From contig JAHEIL010000018.1 of the NCBI GenBank assembly GCA_024639405.1, positions 1 through 40,082 on the forward strand: a stretch of DNA of 40,082 bases, given 5' to 3'. Position 1 is the first letter of the stretch; each line of letters begins with the position of its first letter. Source of the DNA: Crocinitomicaceae bacterium. Its GTDB lineage: Bacteria > Bacteroidota > Bacteroidia > Flavobacteriales_D > Crocinitomicaceae. Positions 33,901 through 40,082 of this stretch are shown here, piece by piece. Both the position numbers and the translations under genes were made by a program. Below the pieces are notes generated by a model. The model saw nothing but the letters and a program-made list of their open reading frames with translations, had not been told where the DNA came from and ran no database searches.

Positions 33901-34944
33901 GGGTGTTGCGGTTTGAAAAAGTTTCCAACTTGCAACACCATCATTTTGTTTCCCTACAGACATGTCAGGATTGAGATCAGAGACATACAATGTATCAATT
34001 AAAAGTCCAGCTGGATTGAATAAAAAAAGTTGTTCACCACTTGTTTTAATACTAAAATTAGTTTCAATATTAGTACCATTTGAACCTAAATTAAACGCAG
34101 GATGTGTTGTACCGTTGTAATAAACAGTTGAATTATCAAATCCAAGTGTCAAATAAGGAATTAAACTCAAATCTGAAGAAGTTGTTGAACTGTTATGCAC
34201 TTCAATTGCTAAAACATTTGTTCCCAACTGAATAACATTTTGCAAAGCTGTTTCATTTACCATAAAAGTAGAAAATCCTTGCCCTTGATAGACTTGTGCT
34301 TCATGATCTGTTGACAAATCATCCCAAGCAACTGGATTAGATGTTAATCCTGCGCGTGCAATTTCCACACCATTTAAATATGCAACAAAACCATCGTCAT
34401 AATCGATATCCAATACCAATTGTTTAATTGCAAGAACATCTGTTACATTGAAAGTTTTTCGAACATATACGGTAGTTGTTCCAGTTGCAATGGTTGTAGC
34501 ATCGTCCCCATCTCCATATCCAATTCCTAAATTACCTGAGTTCCAAGCAACATCATTAAAACCTAAGCCTTTCCATCCAGGATTATATGTAGCTACTGGT
34601 ATGTAATATTTCCAGGTTTGATTCGGTGAAACTACAGTTTCATAATGATTAATCGAAACAGCATTAGTTGTTCCCGTTGCAAAAACTGTTAAAAAACCAT
34701 TTGGAGCAATTGTTACAGAAGGAAACGTCCATTTATCTACTTTTGAAGAATCATCAGTCAATTGGTACCCTTGTAAATTAACACTCGTAGCAGATGCATT
34801 GTGCAATTCAATCCAATCAGGATTAGAACCATCAGGACGTATGAGAGAAGTTGAATTTGCATTACTCGCCTCATTTATAGTGATTTGAGCATTAAAAGTA
34901 GCGACAAATAAAACGATTACACTTGTTAACAAAAACTTAATCAT
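30952..34944 (-). CDS. Large T9SS protein with lamin-tail domains and CotH kinase domain
   Basis: A 1330-residue exported protein. Signal peptide 1-19. Domains in order: lamin-tail (LTD; about 20-115, SNPDWIELHN), a galactose-binding-like sandwich (about 115-270, LDIDYDDGFVAYLNGVEIAR), a chitobiase/hexosaminidase C-terminal domain (about 365-440, LRYTLNGSTPT), a CotH kinase domain (about 445-800, 'FGVYELREKANEGYF', FLQDMELGLGGW), an InlB-like beta segment, then two more LTDs (SEIHYNPDP..NWIELHNYG; NEINYNS..GDWFEVKN). It ends in a type A T9SS sorting domain (YPNPTSNSLTVVF, DLQGKLVQTYEI, FANGYYFVRI). CotH folds phosphorylate proteins in spore coats; here the substrate is unknown. Surface-exported or secreted. 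Confidence 0.9.
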   Translation of the reverse strand: MIKFLLTSVIVLFVATFNAQITINEASNANSTSLIRPDGSNPDWIELHNASATSVNLQGYQLTDDSSKVDKWTFPSVTIAPNGFLTVFATGTTNAVSINHYETVVSPNQTWKYYIPVATYNPGWKGLGFNDVAWNSGNLGIGYGDGDDATTIATGTTTVYVRKTFNVTDVLAIKQLVLDIDYDDGFVAYLNGVEIARAGLTSNPVAWDDLSTDHEAQVYQGQGFSTFMVNETALQNVIQLGTNVLAIEVHNSSTTSSDLSLIPYLTLGFDNSTVYYNGTTHPAFNLGSNGTNIETNFSIKTSGEQLFLFNPAGLLIDTLYVSDLNPDMSVGKQNDGVASWKLFQTATPNASNNTSPSFAGFEQTPTIKIDGGFITTATSVTIQNNSTSGGQLRYTLNGSTPTIASPLVTGPINISSSKVLKVICFPIIANLLPSEIATETYLFNENFTLPVISISTDPANLYGANGIFDNYNTDWKKACVIEYFDKNKVKQFETKASIKPDGGAGGSRSNPQHSVTIEPANKLFGTGDPIHYPLIEEKSYIQKFDAFYLRNGSNFWNTYPQKDATFMRIMRQTNANSQAYTPVIAFVNGQYFGVYELREKANEGYFETNYGNNPDSLDLLSVSYFYGAGVLRTVEGSDTGFYNMKDFVTQYNPTNSDYYKKCDQKLDLKNFTDYLSAENWFANVDWIYNNMKIARTRTTDNKWRFFLQDMELGLGGWTDYNSNIFDYFRYNNQPNPYWQLYDGLIQNTTFKNNFVNRYADLMNTVFKPSYFMPILDTMYQQLIPEMPRHFQKWTNDVTGGMATYTNYRTTLINNLYPRNNVVRSQIVSEFNLVKQVNVTLNVQPANAGYIKISTIVPETLPWTGVYFDGVPVQITAVANPGFTFSNWQNNNIIPAGDLDSNSIELNIPSNSTYVAIFEGETEPLKLAISEIHYNPDPTINGGNWIELHNYGSTPLNLTNWSVKSNNHYDKFQFPNQTIIPVNGYLVVCEDTSLFKLQYPTVMNYVGGTGFTWNNKEDSIFIFNGKEKLALTYYYADDYPFPKCADGFGRTLENSKSATNQTDASIWFCGCIGGSPGKAYSPCNEKLVFNEINYNSVFALNNAGDWFEVKNTSSLPVSLNGFTFKDQKDNHVFNLPAITLGPSEIWVFTNDSIRFNSRYGITNISGNFNFGLSNNEALRLFDASGKLVASVVYNSMNPWPSSPMNDDYTLEYNKSLNNQALPEAWFAGCQGGSPGVDFSPCPVLPEGQNLYLYPNPTSNSLTVVFNNATNSSNITTIQFIDLQGKLVQTYEIDTYYSKVGTKFDVSSFANGYYFVRILQDGLMDQKPFVKY

Positions 34945-34984
34945 ATCAATAATTTGATGACTAAAGTACTAAAAAACAATGTGA

Positions 34985-35875
34985 TTAAACCTTTATTTTC
35001 CAAGAAATTACTTGGCGATCATCGCTACACGACACAAACCAATCTGTTGAAAGTGACACTAAAGCATTAACGGAATGTTTATGTCCTTTTGATTTAAAAT
35101 CAAGTCGCTGTTGAATTGACAAATTATTGGCATCCCAACATTTTATAGTTTTATCTCGACTAGCAGAAAGCAAAAGTTCTCCAATAAATTGCAATTCATA
35201 AATCATGTAATTATGTGCAGGAATTGTGATTAAAAGTTGTTTGGATTGAATATTCCATTTTTTGAGCAGGGCATCTTTTCCACCGGAATACAAAATTGTT
35301 GCATCCGTTGGAGAGAAAACAACTGATCCTACCCCATCATTATGTGCATCTATTTTATGAAGTTCACTAAACGTAAGTGCATCAATTACACGAATGGTTC
35401 CATCTTGGCAAGCTAAAGCTAATTTTTCACCCGATGAATCGACAGCAATTCGACGAATTTTCCCACAATCTAATGGGAAATAACCCAACAAATCGAATGA
35501 AACTGCATCCCAAACGGACACATTTCCTACTGCATCGGCTGCATAAAATTGGTTTAATTTTTCGTTGTATTGAATGCAGAAAATAGCTTCTTTGTGTTGT
35601 TGGTAAAATTTGAGTTCTTTACGAGTTATCAAATCAAAAATATGAAGATCTCCAGATGCTAATCCTACAAGTAACTGTTGCTGTTGGTTAATTAATCGAA
35701 GTGAATAAACAGCAAATTCAAACTTAATAGCAAATTTATCTTGTTTACCACTAGCTATTTCCCATCGTGTAACGAAACAATCTGCACTTCCTGAATAAAT
35801 ATAGTTAGCATCGCTATCAAGCGTGTACACACTTGATGAATGACCTAAAAATGATTGTACTTTTTCAAATTTCAT
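34985..35875 (-). CDS. WD40 repeat protein
   Basis: A 296-residue cytosolic beta-propeller; no signal peptide. About seven WD40 units run from residue 8 (GHSSSVYTLDSD...GSADCFVTRW) through 'AHNDGVGSVVFSPTDATILY' and 'SASRDKTIKCWDA' to the closing 'CSDDRQVISWKI'. WD40 proteins act as protein-binding scaffolds; the partner is unknown. Its ATG overlaps the ComA stop by four bases (ATGA), and the CotH-protein gene begins 40 bases past its end. Unusual neighbour for a metabolic enzyme. Confidence 0.9.
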   Translation of the reverse strand: MKFEKVQSFLGHSSSVYTLDSDANYIYSGSADCFVTRWEIASGKQDKFAIKFEFAVYSLRLINQQQQLLVGLASGDLHIFDLITRKELKFYQQHKEAIFCIQYNEKLNQFYAADAVGNVSVWDAVSFDLLGYFPLDCGKIRRIAVDSSGEKLALACQDGTIRVIDALTFSELHKIDAHNDGVGSVVFSPTDATILYSGGKDALLKKWNIQSKQLLITIPAHNYMIYELQFIGELLLSASRDKTIKCWDANNLSIQQRLDFKSKGHKHSVNALVSLSTDWFVSCSDDRQVISWKIKV

Positions 35876-36696
35876 TCTGCTTCATCATCCGAAGAACTAT
35901 CATCAACGTTAACTTGCTTTAAACGTTCAGCATAATCTCCAGGCAAAAAATCGAAGAATGTATCACCGCGTAAACCTAAACGCAAACATTCCAATGGAAT
36001 CATTTCATTTGGACCTATGTTTCCAAGGTTTACTTCCGCTCCAAATAATTTAATAAACCAAACTTGTTGATTTTTTTGAGGCGCTTCCCATAAAATACTT
36101 TCTGGAGCTACTTTTGCGATAATTCGATTTATTAGCATGGTATGAGCAGAACCATTGGGTCTAAAAACACCAACATTACCAGCTTCACGTCCTTCAGCAA
36201 TCACTTTCCAGCTTCCTGCTTGCAACTCTTTGCTCATCATTTTAATCCACTTATTTGGAGAAATTAAAATTCCAGCATCTTTAGAACCAACTTCTGAAAG
36301 TACTGTGCGATCTTTTGCCATGCGTTGAATTAGCTCACATTTTTCATCGTGATTAATAATAATCGAACCATCTGAAATCTCAACTAAATCAAGCTTAAAT
36401 TTATCCAACACCCGTAAATAATCATCTACTTTATTTCTTGCATAGAAAGCTTCGAACAAGGTTCCTCCAAAATAAGGACGAATACCAGCTTCTTTGTATA
36501 AATCTATTTTTTTCTGAAGATCATTTGTGACATATGCAGTACCAAAACCAAATTTTACAATATCAGTTAAATGCGCGGAAGCCTGAATAAAATCAGCAGA
36601 TTCATTTAAGCTCAAGCCTTTATCCATCATCATAGTGATTCCTTTTTGACGAGGTTTGGCACTTCTTTCTGGTATAAATGGTAAATCAAAATTCAT
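35872..36696 (-). CDS. Phosphosulfolactate synthase family (ComA-like)
   Basis: A 274-residue TIM-barrel enzyme of the ComA family. The family reaction is addition of sulfite to phosphoenolpyruvate, giving 2-phospho-3-sulfolactate. Family blocks: GITMMMDKG, VKFGFGTAYV, GIRPYFGGTLFEAFYARNK, LVEISDGSIII, SEVGSKD, VIAEGREAGNVGVF, ILWEAPQKNQQVWFIKLFG, 'EVNLGNIGPNEMIPLECLRL', LRGDTF. ATG at 36694-36696 is chosen over GTG at 36715-36717: the family begins close to 'LPFIPERSAKPR'. In methanogens this is coenzyme M synthesis; here sulfonolipid or sulfolactate metabolism is more plausible (inference). The tail is Asp/Ser-rich. Eight bases after the TPR gene, overlapped by the WD40 gene. Confidence 0.9.
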   Translation of the reverse strand: MNFDLPFIPERSAKPRQKGITMMMDKGLSLNESADFIQASAHLTDIVKFGFGTAYVTNDLQKKIDLYKEAGIRPYFGGTLFEAFYARNKVDDYLRVLDKFKLDLVEISDGSIIINHDEKCELIQRMAKDRTVLSEVGSKDAGILISPNKWIKMMSKELQAGSWKVIAEGREAGNVGVFRPNGSAHTMLINRIIAKVAPESILWEAPQKNQQVWFIKLFGAEVNLGNIGPNEMIPLECLRLGLRGDTFFDFLPGDYAERLKQVNVDDSSSDDEAE

Positions 36697-36704
36697 AATA
36701 TTCT

Positions 36705-38102
36705 TTATTCTTCGCACAAAGTTACAAATTCTTGCACGTCTTTTAATGATGGATTAATTTCAAATATTTCTTTCGCTTTTTCTTTATTCATTCCTGCGAA
36801 AACAGCAAACGAAAAAAGTGCTTCTTCTTTTTTTCCTATCAACCAAAGTAAATTAATTTTTAACAAAGGGATTATCTTGTTTTCAGAATGCTGTTCAGTG
36901 AAATCTGACAAAAACTGGAAAGCTTCTATTAGAGAATGTTCCAACTTGAGTTGCACATAATTCGTTAAACATTCTTCGTCCAAATCATCTAATTCTAGTG
37001 AAAGTAAGTAATACTCATTCGCTAATTCAAGGTTGTTTATTTTTTCATAAGCTCCCGCTAGAACATGATAAATACCTGCGTTTTCAGGATCCAATTCTGC
37101 TGCTTTATGAATCATTGTTAAGGCTTCTATGGTGTTTCCTTCTAAATCTACAACAATACCCATTCCTAACCAAGCATCTGGCAATAACGGATCGAGGGAT
37201 AAACTTTTAGAGTAATATTTTTTGGCATTTTTCAAATCATTTAATTGCTCATATGCTTCACCCATGTAACATAAGGCCATTGCATCTTCGCCATCTAAAT
37301 CCATACAAGCTTGAAAACTCTCAATGGCTAACGTATATTTTTCTTGAGAAATATAAGCGCTACCTATATTGAAATATACAGGCCCAAATTCTTCATTGAT
37401 AATAATGCAGTACTCATATGCCCAAATCGCTTTGTCGTATTTTTCTAGTTTAGTGAATGCATTTCCTAAATTATACCAAGCTGTAAAAGAATATGGATTT
37501 TCATCAATGAAATTTGAATAACATTGAATGGCATTTTCATATTCACCTAATTGGTCGTAACAAAAAGCTATTTCATACAAAGCTCCTTCATTGTGAATGT
37601 TGTAAAGAATTGCTTCTTTCAAAACAAGAACCGCATTTTTATAATCATTTGCGTTTTCGTATTCCATTGCTAAATCCAAGAAAATTTCATCTCGATCTTC
37701 AGGTTCAGATAAAGCTAATGCATCTTTAAAATATTTTATCGCGTTTTTACTATCGCGTAATTGACTAAATATTGATGCTTTTGTCAATAAAAATTCACAC
37801 GATGGTTGTTCCCATTTTTCAATGGTCGATAAAATATGTAAAGCTTCTTTTAAGTTCCCCATAGCTGAAATAGCTTGGGCTTTTCGTAAGTGAAACAATG
37901 GATTGTAAGAAAATTGCTGAATTGCATGTTCAGCGCACAATTTTGCTTTTGAATATTGACTATTTATTAAATAGTGATCAATCAATGTTTCCAAGCGATC
38001 ACTGTCTAAGAATCCCAAAGAAGCACCATTTAAATGCGCTTCGAATCGCTCCAAATCTTCACTTAAATTGCCTTCATAATACTCTTCTTCGTCGTCAAAC
38101 AT
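36705..38102 (-). CDS. Tetratricopeptide (TPR) repeat protein
   Basis: A 465-residue cytosolic all-helical protein with roughly ten TPRs from about residue 60 to 400: examples are 'AVLVLKEAILYNIHNEGALY', 'AIQCYSNFIDENPYSFTAWY', 'AIWAYEYCIIINEEFGPVYF' and 'AKKYYSKSLSLDPLLPDAWL'. The N-terminus is very acidic (FDDEEEYYEGN). TPR proteins are binding scaffolds; no enzymatic domain is attached. It is the first gene of the TPR-ComA-WD40 unit. The spacer 38103-38191 upstream shows no complete promoter; TACCTTAC on the minus strand is only part of a -7 element. Confidence 0.92.
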   Translation of the reverse strand: MFDDEEEYYEGNLSEDLERFEAHLNGASLGFLDSDRLETLIDHYLINSQYSKAKLCAEHAIQQFSYNPLFHLRKAQAISAMGNLKEALHILSTIEKWEQPSCEFLLTKASIFSQLRDSKNAIKYFKDALALSEPEDRDEIFLDLAMEYENANDYKNAVLVLKEAILYNIHNEGALYEIAFCYDQLGEYENAIQCYSNFIDENPYSFTAWYNLGNAFTKLEKYDKAIWAYEYCIIINEEFGPVYFNIGSAYISQEKYTLAIESFQACMDLDGEDAMALCYMGEAYEQLNDLKNAKKYYSKSLSLDPLLPDAWLGMGIVVDLEGNTIEALTMIHKAAELDPENAGIYHVLAGAYEKINNLELANEYYLLSLELDDLDEECLTNYVQLKLEHSLIEAFQFLSDFTEQHSENKIIPLLKINLLWLIGKKEEALFSFAVFAGMNKEKAKEIFEINPSLKDVQEFVTLCEE

Positions 38103-38190
38103 AGCGCTTGTTTTAAAAAAAAAGTAAGGTACAAACTTTCTTCATCACTGCATAAAAAAGAGTGTTAATTTTATAAAAAAATATAAACAA

Positions 38191-38227
38191 TAAAAAAACC
38201 TGTACTCATTTTCAGAATACAGGTTTT
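38191..38227 (-). terminator. Rho-independent terminator after typA
   Basis: On the minus strand AAAACCTGTA (38227-38218) pairs with TACAGGTTTT (38204-38195) around a 13-base loop, followed by TTT. It lies 20 bases beyond the typA stop and separates typA from the TPR operon. Confidence 0.85.
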
Positions 38228-38247
38228 AAAAATTTATTAATTTTTAC

Positions 38248-40044
38248 TTATTTTCCAGAACGTTTTCTTTCAGATTCTTTCAATAATATTTTACGAATTC
38301 TTAAGTTTTCTGGTGTTACTTCAACGTACTCATCACCTTGAATGTACTCCAAACATTCTTCTAAGCTAAAGATTTTTGCTGGTGCTAAACGCACTTTCTC
38401 ATCTGCTCCTGAAGAACGCATGTTCGACATTTTTTTGGTTTTCGTAACGTTTACACATAAATCTCCAGCTCTTGAGTTCTCACCAATTACTTGACCTTCG
38501 TAAATATTCTCATTTGGATTGATGAAGAATTTACCACGATCTTGTAAGTTATTCAATGAGAAAGGAATTGAAACTCCTTGCTCCAATGAAATCATTGAAC
38601 CATTTTGACGTCCAGGAATATCCCCTTTGTAAGGTTGGTATTCTAAGTAACGGTGCGTCATAATAGCTTCACCAGCTGTTTGTGTCAACAAATAGTTACG
38701 TAAACCGATGATACCACGAGATGGAATTTGGAATTGAATCACCATACGCGTTCCTTTTGGTTCCATATTCGTCATTTCACCTTTACGTTTTGTTACAGCT
38801 TCTACAGCCGTACCTGAAAACTCTTCTGGTAAATCGATTGTCAACTCTTCAATTGGCTCACATTTTTTACCATCAATTTCTTTGATAATAACTTGTGGCT
38901 GACCAACTTGCAATTCATATCCTTCACGACGCATTGTTTCAATTAAAACAGATAAATGCAAGACACCACGACCAGAAACGATCCATTTGTCAGCTTTGTC
39001 TGTATCAGCAACACGCATTGCTAAGTTTTTCTCTAACTCTTTTGTTAAACGCTCTTGAATGTGACGAGAAGTAACTTTTTTACCTTCTTTACCAAAGAAT
39101 GGTGAATCATTGATCGAAAACAACATGTTCATTGTTGGTTCGTCCAATTGAATCGTATCTAATGGTTCAGGCGTTTCAAAATCACACACACAATCACCAA
39201 TTTCAAAACCTTCAATTCCCGTAATTGCACAAATATCTCCAGCCTGAACTGATGTTACTTTTTCACGTGCCAATCCTGAGAATACAAAGACTTCTTTAAT
39301 ACGGTGTTTTTCATGTGTTCCATCTCGTTTAACAATCACAACTTGTTGATTTTCTTTGATTTCTCCTCTTCTCAAACAACCAATCGCAATACGACCAACG
39401 TATGTAGAAAAATCCAATGATGTAATCAACATTTGTGTGTTTCCATCTTCAATTTTCTTTGGTGGGAAATAATTTAAGATCTCATCCAATAAAGGAGTAA
39501 TTGAATCTGTTTGGTTTCTCCAATCTGTTGACATCCAATTGTTTTTAGCTGATCCATAAATGGTAGCAAAATCTAATTGTTGTTCGTTGGCATCCAATTC
39601 AAACATTAAATCAAATACTTTTTCATGAACTTCGTCTGGTGTACAATTATCTTTGTCAACTTTGTTAATCACCAACAATGGTTTTAAACCCATCGAAAGT
39701 GCTTTACCAAGTACAAAACGCGTTTGTGGCATCGGACCTTCAAAAGCATCTACTAACAAACAAACACCATCAGCCATGTTCAATACACGCTCCACTTCAC
39801 CACCGAAATCGGCGTGACCAGGTGTGTCAATGATGTTGATTTTTGTTCCTTTGTAATAAACTGAAACGTTTTTAGAAACGATGGTAATTCCTCGTTCACG
39901 CTCCAAATCATTATTATCCATGATTAATTCTCCTGTTGGACGATCACGTTCATTTAGAACTGCTCCAGCTTCAATCATTTTATCTACCAAGGTAGTCTTA
40001 CCGTGGTCAACGTGTGCAATAATTGCAATATTTCTAATTTCCAT
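38248..40044 (-). CDS. typA: Ribosome-associated GTPase TypA/BipA
   Basis: A 598-residue translational GTPase. G1 AHVDHGKTT (residues 10-18), RERGITI (switch I), G3 [13 protein letters not shown]4 NKVD are all present, followed by the EF-G-like beta-barrel domain, two EF-G-like domains ([26 protein letters not shown]) and the TypA-specific C-terminal domain ([11 protein letters not shown] ... [16 protein letters not shown]). Length is normal. It binds the ribosome and is needed for 50S assembly and growth in the cold or under stress. A start at 40042-40044 is clear; the upstream region is cut by the window after 38 bases. Confidence 0.97.
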   Translation of the reverse strand: MEIRNIAIIAHVDHGKTTLVDKMIEAGAVLNERDRPTGELIMDNNDLERERGITIVSKNVSVYYKGTKINIIDTPGHADFGGEVERVLNMADGVCLLVDAFEGPMPQTRFVLGKALSMGLKPLLVINKVDKDNCTPDEVHEKVFDLMFELDANEQQLDFATIYGSAKNNWMSTDWRNQTDSITPLLDEILNYFPPKKIEDGNTQMLITSLDFSTYVGRIAIGCLRRGEIKENQQVVIVKRDGTHEKHRIKEVFVFSGLAREKVTSVQAGDICAITGIEGFEIGDCVCDFETPEPLDTIQLDEPTMNMLFSINDSPFFGKEGKKVTSRHIQERLTKELEKNLAMRVADTDKADKWIVSGRGVLHLSVLIETMRREGYELQVGQPQVIIKEIDGKKCEPIEELTIDLPEEFSGTAVEAVTKRKGEMTNMEPKGTRMVIQFQIPSRGIIGLRNYLLTQTAGEAIMTHRYLEYQPYKGDIPGRQNGSMISLEQGVSIPFSLNNLQDRGKFFINPNENIYEGQVIGENSRAGDLCVNVTKTKKMSNMRSSGADEKVRLAPAKIFSLEECLEYIQGDEYVEVTPENLRIRKILLKESERKRSGK

Positions 40045-40082
40045 ACTTATTTGTAGAAATTCGTATTAGTACTATTTTTTAT

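Overview
The window is AT-rich, gene-dense chromosomal DNA from a member of the Bacteroidota, most likely Flavobacteriales and perhaps a Fluviicola/Crocinitomicaceae-type organism. The genus is inference. The evidence: two secreted proteins end in type IX secretion sorting domains (type B CHU_C and type A). There are lineage-typical families such as a SusC-like TonB receptor, DUF4494, DUF4197, DUF2805 and a single-chain E1 alpha/beta dehydrogenase. Several genes have the Bacteroidota promoter pattern TTG-N18-20-TAnnTTTG and no strong Shine-Dalgarno sequence. I see no tRNA, rRNA, CRISPR, insertion sequence, prophage or other transfer signature, and no gene-free stretch above 300 bases.

Layout. 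1-6.5 kb: a membrane-anchored protein cut by the left edge, an esterase and a LolA-like lipoprotein carrier (+), facing a DEAD-box helicase, the fused 2-oxoacid dehydrogenase E1 and NADP-type glutamate dehydrogenase (-). 6.7-11.3 kb (+): a small secreted orphan with a SprB-repeat T9SS surface protein, a clear terminator, then a DUF4197 lipoprotein coupled to a nucleoside phosphorylase. 11.3-18.9 kb (-): fused acyl-CoA mutase IcmF, then GT87-like membrane protein, GH20 hexosaminidase and CutC, packed with overlaps. A terminator-like hairpin lies inside the start of the GT87 gene. 19-23.3 kb (-): TonB-dependent receptor and BshC. 23.4-24.5 kb (+): a lipoprotein and a cyclophilin. 24.6-27.1 kb (-): DUF4494, PdxH and an M16 peptidase, tightly packed. 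27.2-29.4 kb (+): an SDR that lacks the catalytic tyrosine, DUF2805, RluF and a small orphan. 29.4-38.1 kb (-): TPR protein, ComA-type phosphosulfolactate synthase, WD40 protein, a 1330-residue CotH/lamin-tail T9SS protein, a periplasmic protein made of ten ~35-residue repeats, and a VOC protein. 38.2-40 kb (-): TypA/BipA.

Most genes are housekeeping: carbon and nitrogen metabolism (E1, GdhA, IcmF), cofactors and thiols (PdxH, BshC), RNA and ribosome work (helicase, RluF, TypA) and envelope biogenesis (LolA-like, TonB receptor). The least explained parts are the repeat-protein/CotH pair, the TPR-ComA-WD40 operon, the tyrosine-less SDR with DUF2805, and the hairpin inside the GT87 gene. I found no obvious defence or mobile system.
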